From the NCBI RefSeq assembly GCF_004565475.1, contig NZ_SRHX01000001.1:186001-250000 (forward strand): a DNA stretch of 64,000 bases, written 5' to 3'. How positions within the stretch are numbered: position 1 is the first letter of the stretch; each line of letters opens with the position of its first letter. The notes under the pieces were generated by a model, which was given only the letters and a program-made list of their open reading frames with translations, did no database searches and was not told the DNA's origin. Shown here in pieces: positions 57,077-64,000 of the stretch. Made by a program: the position numbers and the translations under genes. This DNA is from Lonepinella koalarum (GTDB lineage Bacteria > Pseudomonadota > Gammaproteobacteria > Enterobacterales > Pasteurellaceae).

Positions 57077-57104
57077 AGACTGCACAGAAATGAGCAGTCT
57101 TTTT
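57077..57104 (+). terminator. Intrinsic terminator after the second MFS gene
   Basis: AGACTGC (57077-57083) and GCAGTCT (57094-57100) with a 10-nt loop, followed by Ts to 57104. The remaining 200 bp up to 57305 contain a 60-codon open frame with no recognisable features; I see no gene there. Confidence 0.85.
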
Positions 57105-57305
57105 CTGTCCTATTTCGCAACTCCTCCAAACCCCTTTCTGTCACGCCTTAGTATTTTTCCCCATAGCTTTTTAAAAAACTATTTCAGAGCAGACAAGTTG
57201 AGTGATCTGGTCGGTGACTTGTACTTCTATTCGGCATACATTTATCAGTTCCCAGTGGAGTTTGTTGCTTAAGTCACACTATTGTTCGCATAAAAGACTA
57301 AAAAA

Positions 57306-57713
57306 TCATTTCAGTACATCAGCCAACTTTGTTTTCACTTCATCCACATTCTCTACCACCTGAAAATTCACGCCTAGGGCGGTACTTAAAGCTGCCACTT
57401 GTTTCATTTTTTGTTCACGTATGGCAGGATCTGCGGTAGGGCTGAAAATCGCAGGACAGACCTCGTTTAGTCTAGCATTATTGGCTTTAAGCCACTGCAT
57501 CCGTGCTTTGTCTTCTTCATGCAATTCAGGGGTGTTGCGGGTGTGTCTTGGGTCGCCGTCTTCAATGATTAATACAAATTTTTCGCCGTAGGCTATCAAA
57601 GTTTCTAAGTCATCAATGATTTTTTGTCCATCGCCCAATTGCATTTGGCTGCTGTGGATAATAGCGATGGGAAAATCGGCAACATCAATAAATTTTAGGC
57701 TTGGGGTATTCAT
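57306..57713 (-). CDS. Unrecognised 135-residue protein
   Basis: From ATG 57713 (MNTPSLKFIDVADFPIAIIHSSQMQLGDGQKIIDDLETLIAYGEKFVLIIEDGDPRHTRNTPELHEEDKARMQWLKANNARLNEVCPAIF). It alternates strands and helices (FPIAIIHS, KFVLIIEDG, MQWLKANN), suggesting a small alpha/beta fold similar in plan to SpoIIAA/STAS-like domains. No signal or membrane segment. AATGGAGACTGTT precedes the ATG. It follows the LysR gene by 62 bp on the same strand. I cannot assign a function. Confidence 0.65.
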   Translation of the reverse strand: MNTPSLKFIDVADFPIAIIHSSQMQLGDGQKIIDDLETLIAYGEKFVLIIEDGDPRHTRNTPELHEEDKARMQWLKANNARLNEVCPAIFSPTADPAIREQKMKQVAALSTALGVNFQVVENVDEVKTKLADVLK

Positions 57714-57775
57714 AACAGTCTCCATTAAAGTTAAAATGTGCGGTGGTTTTTGGGGCAAATTTCAGCCTTATTGCG

Positions 57776-58636
57776 TTACTTCTGCGCCAACTTCTCCACC
57801 AAAAAATCTGCCACAGCCCGTACATTAGGCGAGCGGCGGACACCTTCATGCATCACCATATGTAGGTGTGCAGTAAAAACACTTTCTTTACCGGGTAGGC
57901 TTATCGCCGTTAAATTATCACTTGGCAACACATAAAAGTCAGGTAGCACGCTAATGCCCACTTTTTGCATAATGAGTTGTTTTATCACCATAAAATCATT
58001 GCTACTCAACACCACAGTGCAATTGGTCAGTAAGTTATCTACCAAATACTCTAAAATGCCGTGGGATTTTACGCCAATAAACCGCCACTCACTTTCCTTA
58101 TAGCTGCGTAGATAATCATTGTGTGCATACAGGCGGACATTGATGTTAAACAAACGGCGCACCACCAAGTCACCCTGCTCAGGTGAAGGAATACGTAAGG
58201 CAATGTCAGCTTGGCGTTGGTACAAATCGCTCAGATTAGATGTGCTTTGCAACACCAAGCGGATATTGGGGTGACGGTGACGAAACTCGGCAAGGTGTGG
58301 GGCAAGTATCATTTGCCCGAGTAAGGGGGAAACCGACACCACCACTTCGTGCATCGCTTGGGTTTGTTCGTGGGCGATGCGTTGCAATACCAGCATATTC
58401 TTATGGATTTCACGCGCCTGTTGATACAACCGTTTACCATCTTCGGTGAGCAAATAACGCTTGTTGATACGGTCAAACAGGCGAAGTTTTAGCCGATTTT
58501 CCAAGCTTTCCATCTGCCGTGCCACAGTACTGTGCTGCACGCCAAGAATCTCGGCCGTGGCAGTCAGGGTCTGTTGTTCTACTAAGGTAACAAAATAGTA
58601 GATGTTGTTCCAATCTAGCGCATTAGCATGAGGCAT
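57776..58636 (-). CDS. LysR-family transcriptional regulator
   Basis: 286 residues from ATG 58636 (MPHANALDWNNIYYFVTLVEQQTLTATAEILGVQHSTVARQMESLENRLKLRLFDRINKRYLLTEDGKRLYQQ): N-terminal winged HTH (about 8-67), then a periplasmic-binding-like effector domain (about 95-286). The LysR class with DWNNIYYF is typical of regulators of nearby metabolic genes. It is not divergent from a target; instead its 5' end is fused to a GST fragment (58623-58793), which suggests that a deletion removed the original promoter side. Likely targets are its neighbours, but this is uncertain. Confidence 0.88.
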   Translation of the reverse strand: MPHANALDWNNIYYFVTLVEQQTLTATAEILGVQHSTVARQMESLENRLKLRLFDRINKRYLLTEDGKRLYQQAREIHKNMLVLQRIAHEQTQAMHEVVVSVSPLLGQMILAPHLAEFRHRHPNIRLVLQSTSNLSDLYQRQADIALRIPSPEQGDLVVRRLFNINVRLYAHNDYLRSYKESEWRFIGVKSHGILEYLVDNLLTNCTVVLSSNDFMVIKQLIMQKVGISVLPDFYVLPSDNLTAISLPGKESVFTAHLHMVMHEGVRRSPNVRAVADFLVEKLAQK

Positions 58637-58793
58637 TGGTGTGATACTCGCATAACGTAGCAATACACATCGGCAATGGTGATTTTTGCTCACCACGTTC
58701 TAAGCGAATAGCTTGAAAGTCGGCATTCGCCCAATGCAATGCTACATGTGGCACAAGGGGACAAGCACCTTGCAAATAATAAAGTTTTAACAT
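58623..58793 (-). pseudogene. Glutathione S-transferase N-terminal fragment joined to the LysR gene
   Basis: A 56-codon frame starts [39 protein letters not shown] and then continues with unrelated LPMCIATLCEYHTNASC, ending inside the first codons of LysR. The first 39 residues match the GST remnant at 15779-16054 except for a few conservative changes, while bases differ at many third positions, so the two are diverged paralogues. Here everything after residue 39 is lost at the junction. The upstream 58794-58920 is AT-rich leader. Confidence 0.78.
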
Positions 58794-59009
58794 CATCTTC
58801 TCCCCAAATGTGAACCAAAAAGCATGGTTGAGATTGTTTCATTATAACTATAGCATAAATTTTTGTGCAAAAATCATCAGATATTGCTAATTTATTCACT
58901 ATTATATATTTAAAGCACAATCTGACATAAAAGATAATATAGCGTTTAAGTCGCTTTCCGGTTATTTGAAAAAGTGGGAGCGATTTTGGTGAGTAGGAAT
59001 ATAAGTGAA

Positions 59010-59055
59010 CTGCTCCTAAAAAAGTTAGACCAATAACGAATTTACTCAGGGGCAG
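59010..59055. repeat. Hairpin element, relative of 52416-52465
   Basis: CTGCTCCT (59010-59017) and AGGGGCAG (59048-59055) pair with one mismatch and enclose AAAAAAGTTAGACCAATAACG. Its order and spacing match the element after adhE, including the AAAAGTTRGAC core. USS core at 59061 adjoins it. It sits in the 301-bp gap between the GST fragment and the malT stop, where I see no gene. Confidence 0.5.
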
Positions 59056-59094
59056 ATCACAAAGTGCGGTATTTTTTTAGCTTATTTTTTTATC

Positions 59095-61806
59095 CTAACT
59101 ATACCCCATCAATCTCAATAATTCCTTGGTATAATCAATAGCTTCGGTGCGATTTGCTACGCCGATTTTTTGGTATAGATTGCGGATATGGGTTTTGGTG
59201 GTGGTTATGGCGACTTGTAATTCTTCCGCAATATGTTCATTGTTATAACCTGAATAAATCAGTCCTAATACTTGCCATTCTCGTTGGGTCAGTGGGCTGA
59301 TTTTAAGCAATTCAGGGACTTCAGGATTGTTCAATAAACGTTCTACAAATTGCTCGTCAAAATGGGCAAATTTATGCCGATAGTGCTGATTGATACTGCG
59401 TAAAATAAATTGGGCTTTATGTTGGGTAAATTCGTCTAATACATTGCTTAATTGCAAGAGTTGACGAATTTGTTGTGCCATAATATCGCCTTCAAGCACA
59501 AATGCACTGATAAAATTCGTTTGTTTGGTTAAGCGAAGTGCTTCAAGCAAATCTGTTTGAGCCAGATTTTTCTCATTCTGTAAGAAATATAGACGGTTAC
59601 GCAATATTAACGCTCGATTTAAATCACTGGTTAAATTGAGTTGCTGGGCGGTTGCAATGATGCGATCTAAAATCTGTTTCGCTTGGCTAAATTCACTTAG
59701 TGCAATGTACGCTCGGGCAATACTTCGCCATTGTTCTTGGCTAAAATGGTTGCGATCAGTGTGGGGTTGTTTACTTTGAATTAACCAGTTTTGCATGGCT
59801 TCAAGATTATTATTCATTTGATATAACAATACTTTGGCAGAATCCGCATTGGCTAACCAGTCATCATGATAATCGTGCATACTTTGTAAAATATCTAAGC
59901 CTTTAATCAACCGATCAGCGTTATCTAAATCACCACGCACCAGCGAAATTTTGCTTAATAGCGTCACACATTGTAATTTATCAGAGGCTTTATTTAGAAT
60001 TTGAATGCCCGCATTTGCCATGGCTTCAGCTTTATCAAGATTGTACCATTCCCACAAGATACGCCCTTTTAAGCGGAGTAAAAACTCATACATGGGAATT
60101 TTTTGTAGATGATTTTCTTTCACAAACAGGGTGGCTTTATCCAACATATCATAAGCGGCTTGCAAAAAGCCCTGTGCCATTAAAATTTCTGATTGTTGTA
60201 ACAGCGACCATAAAATATGATGATAAGTATGGTGATGACGTGCCATTTTTTCAGTGTGTTGTTGGATTTTTAAGGCTTGCTCCAGATTACCATAACAATG
60301 ATGTGCTTCACCGATAATAGAATTTGCCACAATTTGTGCGTAATAGGCATTTTCGGGTAAATCGGCTTGTGCTTTTGATGCAAGGGATAACGCCGTATCT
60401 TCATTGCCGTCATTAATGGCAACCTGTGCCAATAATACATCAAATTCCGCCTGATTTTCTTTGCTTAATTGTATGTTATTTTGCTGTAATGCTTGTTTAA
60501 ATTGGCTAAAAATGCCGATTACTTCATTATGTCGATGTTGACTTTGAGCCAGCCATGCCTTGAGTAAGACTAAATTTGGCTGTTGCATAAATTCGTCTTC
60601 ATTTAGGCATTGTAAACTTTCTTCCAATAATTGCAGTTCGCCATGATGAAATAAATCCCAAGCATGTTGATTCAAAATGGATAACAAAATGGAACGGTTT
60701 TCTAATTGCATCGCATGATATAAGGCTTCGGTGATATAACCTAATTTTAACCATGCTTCTGCTGCCCGTTGATGAAGATCTTGCAATTCTTCGCCTAATT
60801 CGGTTTGGCAACATTGCCATAAAAACGTGGCAAATAAAGGGTGAAAACGCCACCAGTTGTCTTCGGAATCCATTTGATGTAAGAATAAACCTTGTTTTTC
60901 TAACTCTTCTAAGGATTTGCGGCTATTGGTTACACCGGTTAAATGTTGTGCTAATGCTTCATTCATGGAACGTAGCACGGAACATTGGAGTAAAAATTTG
61001 CGAGCTGTCTGATCGAGCTTATTTAGCACTTCATCATTTAAATATTCATTAATATGGGAGTTATTTAACTTCGTTAACCGTTTGGCAGCGTCCTGTAATG
61101 AGATGTTTTGTTGCTTAACCGATAGGCTAATTAATTGTAAGGCAGTCGGCCAACCTTCTACTTCATCGCAAAGTGCGGTGATTTCTGGTTCAACTAATTC
61201 CGCATCAAGACGAGATTGGAAAAAAGCAATGCTTTCTTGATGATTGAAAGGTAACTGGCCCGCATCAATTTCTAATAATTGTTCTTGTACTCTCAAACTG
61301 GCAATGCCTAACGGTGGCACGGAGCGAGAAAGCAAAATCAATGTTATATTATCGGACTGATGACGAATCCAATATTTTAATGCTTCATGAATATCTTCAT
61401 TTTCAATTAAATGATAGTCATCTATAATCAAATAGAAATGCCCTTTTAAGCCAGCAATCTTAATTAACAGCTGATCGAATAAGGTAAATAAACTGGCTTG
61501 ATGATTGAATTGCCCATCTTCTATTATGGGTTGTTCTGCATTAATCGCTTGACTAAGAGCAGCACAAAAATAGGTGGCAAAACGTTCGGGATTGTTGTCA
61601 CTTTCATCTAACGAATACCAACCTACATTTTTAGGTTGTTGCGAATTAATCCATTGAGAAATTAACGTGGTTTTACCATAACCCGCAGGTGCATTAATCA
61701 GCACCAACGGATATTCACAGGCTTTATCTAATAATTGTATTAAACGCTCTCGAATCACGCTATTTTGTAAGCGGTAAGAACAAATCAGTTTTGATGGAAT
61801 GAGCAT
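59095..61806 (-). CDS. malT: Maltose regulon transcriptional activator MalT
   Basis: ATP- and maltotriose-dependent activator of maltose/maltodextrin genes. 903 residues: MLIPSKLICSYRLQNSVIRERL, Walker A INAPAGYGKTTLISQW (39-47), a STAND nucleotide-binding region, a long helical repeat sensor domain (about 240-810), and a C-terminal LuxR HTH (PLTQREWQVLGLIYSGYNNEHIAEELQVAITTTKTHIRNLYQKIGVANRTEAI). Length and layout equal MalT. It is divergent from malP, as in E. coli, where MalT activates malPQ. Confidence 0.96.
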   Translation of the reverse strand: MLIPSKLICSYRLQNSVIRERLIQLLDKACEYPLVLINAPAGYGKTTLISQWINSQQPKNVGWYSLDESDNNPERFATYFCAALSQAINAEQPIIEDGQFNHQASLFTLFDQLLIKIAGLKGHFYLIIDDYHLIENEDIHEALKYWIRHQSDNITLILLSRSVPPLGIASLRVQEQLLEIDAGQLPFNHQESIAFFQSRLDAELVEPEITALCDEVEGWPTALQLISLSVKQQNISLQDAAKRLTKLNNSHINEYLNDEVLNKLDQTARKFLLQCSVLRSMNEALAQHLTGVTNSRKSLEELEKQGLFLHQMDSEDNWWRFHPLFATFLWQCCQTELGEELQDLHQRAAEAWLKLGYITEALYHAMQLENRSILLSILNQHAWDLFHHGELQLLEESLQCLNEDEFMQQPNLVLLKAWLAQSQHRHNEVIGIFSQFKQALQQNNIQLSKENQAEFDVLLAQVAINDGNEDTALSLASKAQADLPENAYYAQIVANSIIGEAHHCYGNLEQALKIQQHTEKMARHHHTYHHILWSLLQQSEILMAQGFLQAAYDMLDKATLFVKENHLQKIPMYEFLLRLKGRILWEWYNLDKAEAMANAGIQILNKASDKLQCVTLLSKISLVRGDLDNADRLIKGLDILQSMHDYHDDWLANADSAKVLLYQMNNNLEAMQNWLIQSKQPHTDRNHFSQEQWRSIARAYIALSEFSQAKQILDRIIATAQQLNLTSDLNRALILRNRLYFLQNEKNLAQTDLLEALRLTKQTNFISAFVLEGDIMAQQIRQLLQLSNVLDEFTQHKAQFILRSINQHYRHKFAHFDEQFVERLLNNPEVPELLKISPLTQREWQVLGLIYSGYNNEHIAEELQVAITTTKTHIRNLYQKIGVANRTEAIDYTKELLRLMGYS

Positions 61807-61954
61807 ATATTTAAGGTATCCAGTCTGTGTAGAAGAATACGGCTTCTCTACTTCTTTATAGTCATACTAAGAAGATTATAGCAAGGATGATTTATTTTTA
61901 CATTGATCCAAGATAATGAAACATAGAGATTTAATAAAAATTTATGGAGTTGCT
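61807..61954 (+). promoter_or_regulatory. malT-malP divergent control region
   Basis: A 148-bp gap. AAGGATGATTT (about 61883-61893) contains GGATGA, the MalT-box core (GGA(T/G)GA), about 70 bp before malP; another AAGAAGAT precedes it. A tandem arrangement is expected for MalT, but I see only one convincing core. TTATGGAGTTGCT is the malP ribosome site. Confidence 0.4.
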
Positions 61955-64000
61955 ATGTTACAAAACCAATTTAGTCAGGCATCATTTGATATTGTCGTAC
62001 AAAAATACTGCCGTTATTTTGATGTGGACAGTGCCGAACAGTTTTCTTTGAGCCAATGGTATCAAGTGTTAGCCGAAGGGAGCCTTGCTTTAGCTTACGC
62101 AATACCCGCACAAAAAAAGGCGGATACTCGCCACGTCAATTATCTTTCCATGGAGTTTCTTATTGGGCGATTAACAGGCAATAACCTGATGAATTTAGGT
62201 TATTACCAGCAAGCCAAAGCCTATTTAGCCAACTATGGCGTAGAAATCGTTGATGTGTTAGAACAAGAGCGTGATCCTGCATTGGGGAATGGTGGTTTAG
62301 GTCGATTAGCTGCCTGTTTCTTAGATTCCATGGCAAGCCTTGGACAACCTGCCACAGGCTACGGTTTGCATTACCAATACGGTTTATTCAAACAAGCCTT
62401 TGAAAACGGCGTACAAAAAGAAAGTGCAGATTTTTGGGGACGCAATGATTACCCGTGGCAAAGCCACAACCCAGCCAAAACCCAATTAGTAGGTTTTGGG
62501 GGTAAAATTCAGCCAATTAAAGATGATAAATACGAATGGCAACCTGCATTAACCATTCAAGGCAAAGCCTATGATTTGCCTGTGGTGGGTTATCAAAATA
62601 ATGTCGTACAGCCTTTACGTTTATGGCAAGCGGATAACGATCAAACCTTTAGCTTTGAGAAATTTAATGACGGTAAATTCTTGCTTGCAGACAAAGAAAT
62701 CGTTAATGCAGCAGCTTTAACCCAAGTGTTATACCCGAATGACAACCATAAAGCTGGGCAAAAACTCCGCTTAATGCAACAGTATTTCCACTGTGCTTGT
62801 TCAGTAGCGGATATTTTAGCTCGTCATTTGGCACAAGGTCATCGCCTACAAGATTTTGCTAAATATCAAGTGATTCAATTAAATGATACCCACCCAACCC
62901 TTGCTATTCCAGAATTAATGCGAGTGTTATTAGATGACTATGATTTAAGCTGGGATCAGGCTTGGGAAATTTGTTCAAACACCTTTGCTTACACCAATCA
63001 CACCTTATTACCCGAAGCCTTGGAACAATGGGATCAACGCCTATTTAAACAATTATTACCTCGTCATTTCCAAATTGTGGATAAAATCAATCGGTTATTT
63101 CAGCAAAAAGTGCGGTCAGAATTTGGTAAAAATCCGCAAATATGGGAAAAATTAGCCATCTTATTTGATTACCGAGTACGCATGGCAAATCTTTGTGTGG
63201 TCACTTGCTTTAAAGTCAATGGAGTGGCTCAAATTCATTCGGATTTATTGGTGACGGATTTATTCCCTGAATATCATAAAATCTTCCCAACCAAATTCTG
63301 TAATGTGACCAATGGTATCACACCACGCCGTTGGATTCGTCAAGCTAATCCAAAATTAAGTGATTTATTAGACCGCACTTTACAAACCGATTGGACTAAA
63401 AATCTTGAACAATTACAGGGTGTTGAGAAATATGTGGAAGACTACGGTTTCCGTACCGAATATCGTCAAATTAAACAACATAACAAAGCGATATTGAGTG
63501 CGGAAATTAAACAGACCCTTGGTTTAAGCGTAAATGAAGATGCCATTTTTGATGTGCAAATTAAACGTTTCCACGAATACAAACGCCAACATTTGAATTT
63601 GCTCAATATTATTGCGACCTATCAACAGCTGAAAGACAATCCAAATATGCCGTTCACGCCACGTTTATTTGTCTTCTCAGGCAAAGCGGCACCAGGCTAT
63701 TATTTGGCGAAGAATATTATTCATGCCATTAATAACGTGGCACAAGTGATTAATCATGATAAGCACATGAAAGATAAATTACAGGTCGCATTTTTGCCAG
63801 ATTATCGAGTCAGTCTGGCGGAAAAAATTATTCCCGCCGCCGATGTGTCGGAACAAATTTCCATGGCAGGTAAAGAAGCCTCAGGGACGGGCAACATGAA
63901 ACTCGCCTTAAATGGGGCATTAACCCTTGGTACATTGGACGGTGCCAATGTGGAAATCGCCCAAATGGTCGGTGCAGAAAATATTTTCCTGTTCGGTCAT
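61955..64000 (+). CDS. malP: Maltodextrin/glycogen phosphorylase (3' end outside window)
   Basis: Cleaves alpha-1,4-glucans with phosphate to release glucose-1-phosphate. 682 codons from ATG 61955 to the window end: [127 protein letters not shown], and the PLP-lysine motif [26 protein letters not shown]. Full proteins are about 800 residues. The divergent malT makes the MalP assignment likelier than GlgP. USS copies at 63107 and 63374. Confidence 0.93.
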   Translation, partial: MLQNQFSQASFDIVVQKYCRYFDVDSAEQFSLSQWYQVLAEGSLALAYAIPAQKKADTRHVNYLSMEFLIGRLTGNNLMNLGYYQQAKAYLANYGVEIVDVLEQERDPALGNGGLGRLAACFLDSMASLGQPATGYGLHYQYGLFKQAFENGVQKESADFWGRNDYPWQSHNPAKTQLVGFGGKIQPIKDDKYEWQPALTIQGKAYDLPVVGYQNNVVQPLRLWQADNDQTFSFEKFNDGKFLLADKEIVNAAALTQVLYPNDNHKAGQKLRLMQQYFHCACSVADILARHLAQGHRLQDFAKYQVIQLNDTHPTLAIPELMRVLLDDYDLSWDQAWEICSNTFAYTNHTLLPEALEQWDQRLFKQLLPRHFQIVDKINRLFQQKVRSEFGKNPQIWEKLAILFDYRVRMANLCVVTCFKVNGVAQIHSDLLVTDLFPEYHKIFPTKFCNVTNGITPRRWIRQANPKLSDLLDRTLQTDWTKNLEQLQGVEKYVEDYGFRTEYRQIKQHNKAILSAEIKQTLGLSVNEDAIFDVQIKRFHEYKRQHLNLLNIIATYQQLKDNPNMPFTPRLFVFSGKAAPGYYLAKNIIHAINNVAQVINHDKHMKDKLQVAFLPDYRVSLAEKIIPAADVSEQISMAGKEASGTGNMKLALNGALTLGTLDGANVEIAQMVGAENIFLFGH

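Noticed and set aside
57090..57272. 60-codon frame MSSLFLSYFATPPNPF...
   Set aside because: Starts inside the terminator of the MFS gene, low-complexity composition and no homology that I recognise.

Overview
The window is from a gamma-proteobacterium of the family Pasteurellaceae. The clearest sign is the Haemophilus-type DNA-uptake signal core AAGTGCGGT or its complement: I counted more than 20 copies, many arranged as inverted pairs in terminators. The ftsYEX-rsmD block, the tRNA-Thr/Tyr/Gly/Thr-tuf cluster, coaA, manXYZ, nfsB, frmAB, adhE and malT-malP all fit. I cannot name the species.

Layout. 1-4198 is core: ftsX (partial), ftsE, ftsY, rsmD and a HAD phosphatase. 4300-12284 is a yersiniabactin-type siderophore uptake locus (RhtX-like MFS, AraC regulator, two YbtP/YbtQ-like exporter-fold ABC proteins, TonB receptor). 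It has no biosynthesis genes, two copies of a 34-bp operator-like sequence, and an in-frame stop in the second ABC gene. Decayed gene ends lie on both sides. 12.3-17.4 kb is an accessory patch: truncated AAA_14/DUF4143 ATPase, class II Fic, YhcG-type nuclease, internally deleted glutathione transferase, TetR, HPP remnant. 17.5-20.4 kb is a mannose PTS operon with a perfect CRP palindrome upstream. 20.5-28.6 kb holds an AraC regulator, a DMT transporter and detoxification or hydrolase genes (alpha/beta hydrolase, start-codon-less NAD(P)-binding protein, Ohr, LLM oxidoreductase, NfsB, dienelactone hydrolase).

28748-34053 is the most striking element. Two near-identical, truncated ISAs1-type copies in inverted orientation enclose a four-gene AT-rich block: a polar amino acid ABC importer plus a cytoplasmic CapA-family protein. 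The whole is bounded by a 10-bp target-site duplication, so it looks like a composite transposon with a metabolic cargo and dead transposases.

34.4-45.5 kb: alcohol dehydrogenase, NSS transporter with its 30-residue small subunit, RBBP9-like hydrolase, TetR, glutathione-dependent formaldehyde oxidation (frmA, S-formylglutathione hydrolase), TSUP exporter, an unassigned three-gene operon (42631-44377) and coaA. 45.7-47.4 kb: four tRNAs and tuf. 47.6-57.0 kb: PIN/NYN protein, metallo-beta-lactamase-fold lipoprotein, adhE with an FNR-like site, PhlG-like hydrolase, decayed TetR, methyltransferase, esterase lipoprotein and a second RhtX-like MFS. 57.3-64.0 kb: unknown small protein, LysR, a second glutathione transferase fragment, malT and malP (partial).

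Taken together, the core is a facultative fermenter's sugar and energy metabolism (Man PTS, Mal, AdhE). The accessory segments add iron piracy, electrophile and aldehyde detoxification, and amino acid uptake. Several accessory segments also carry 12-mers resembling the uptake sequences of oral Neisseriaceae, which may indicate exchange between these families.
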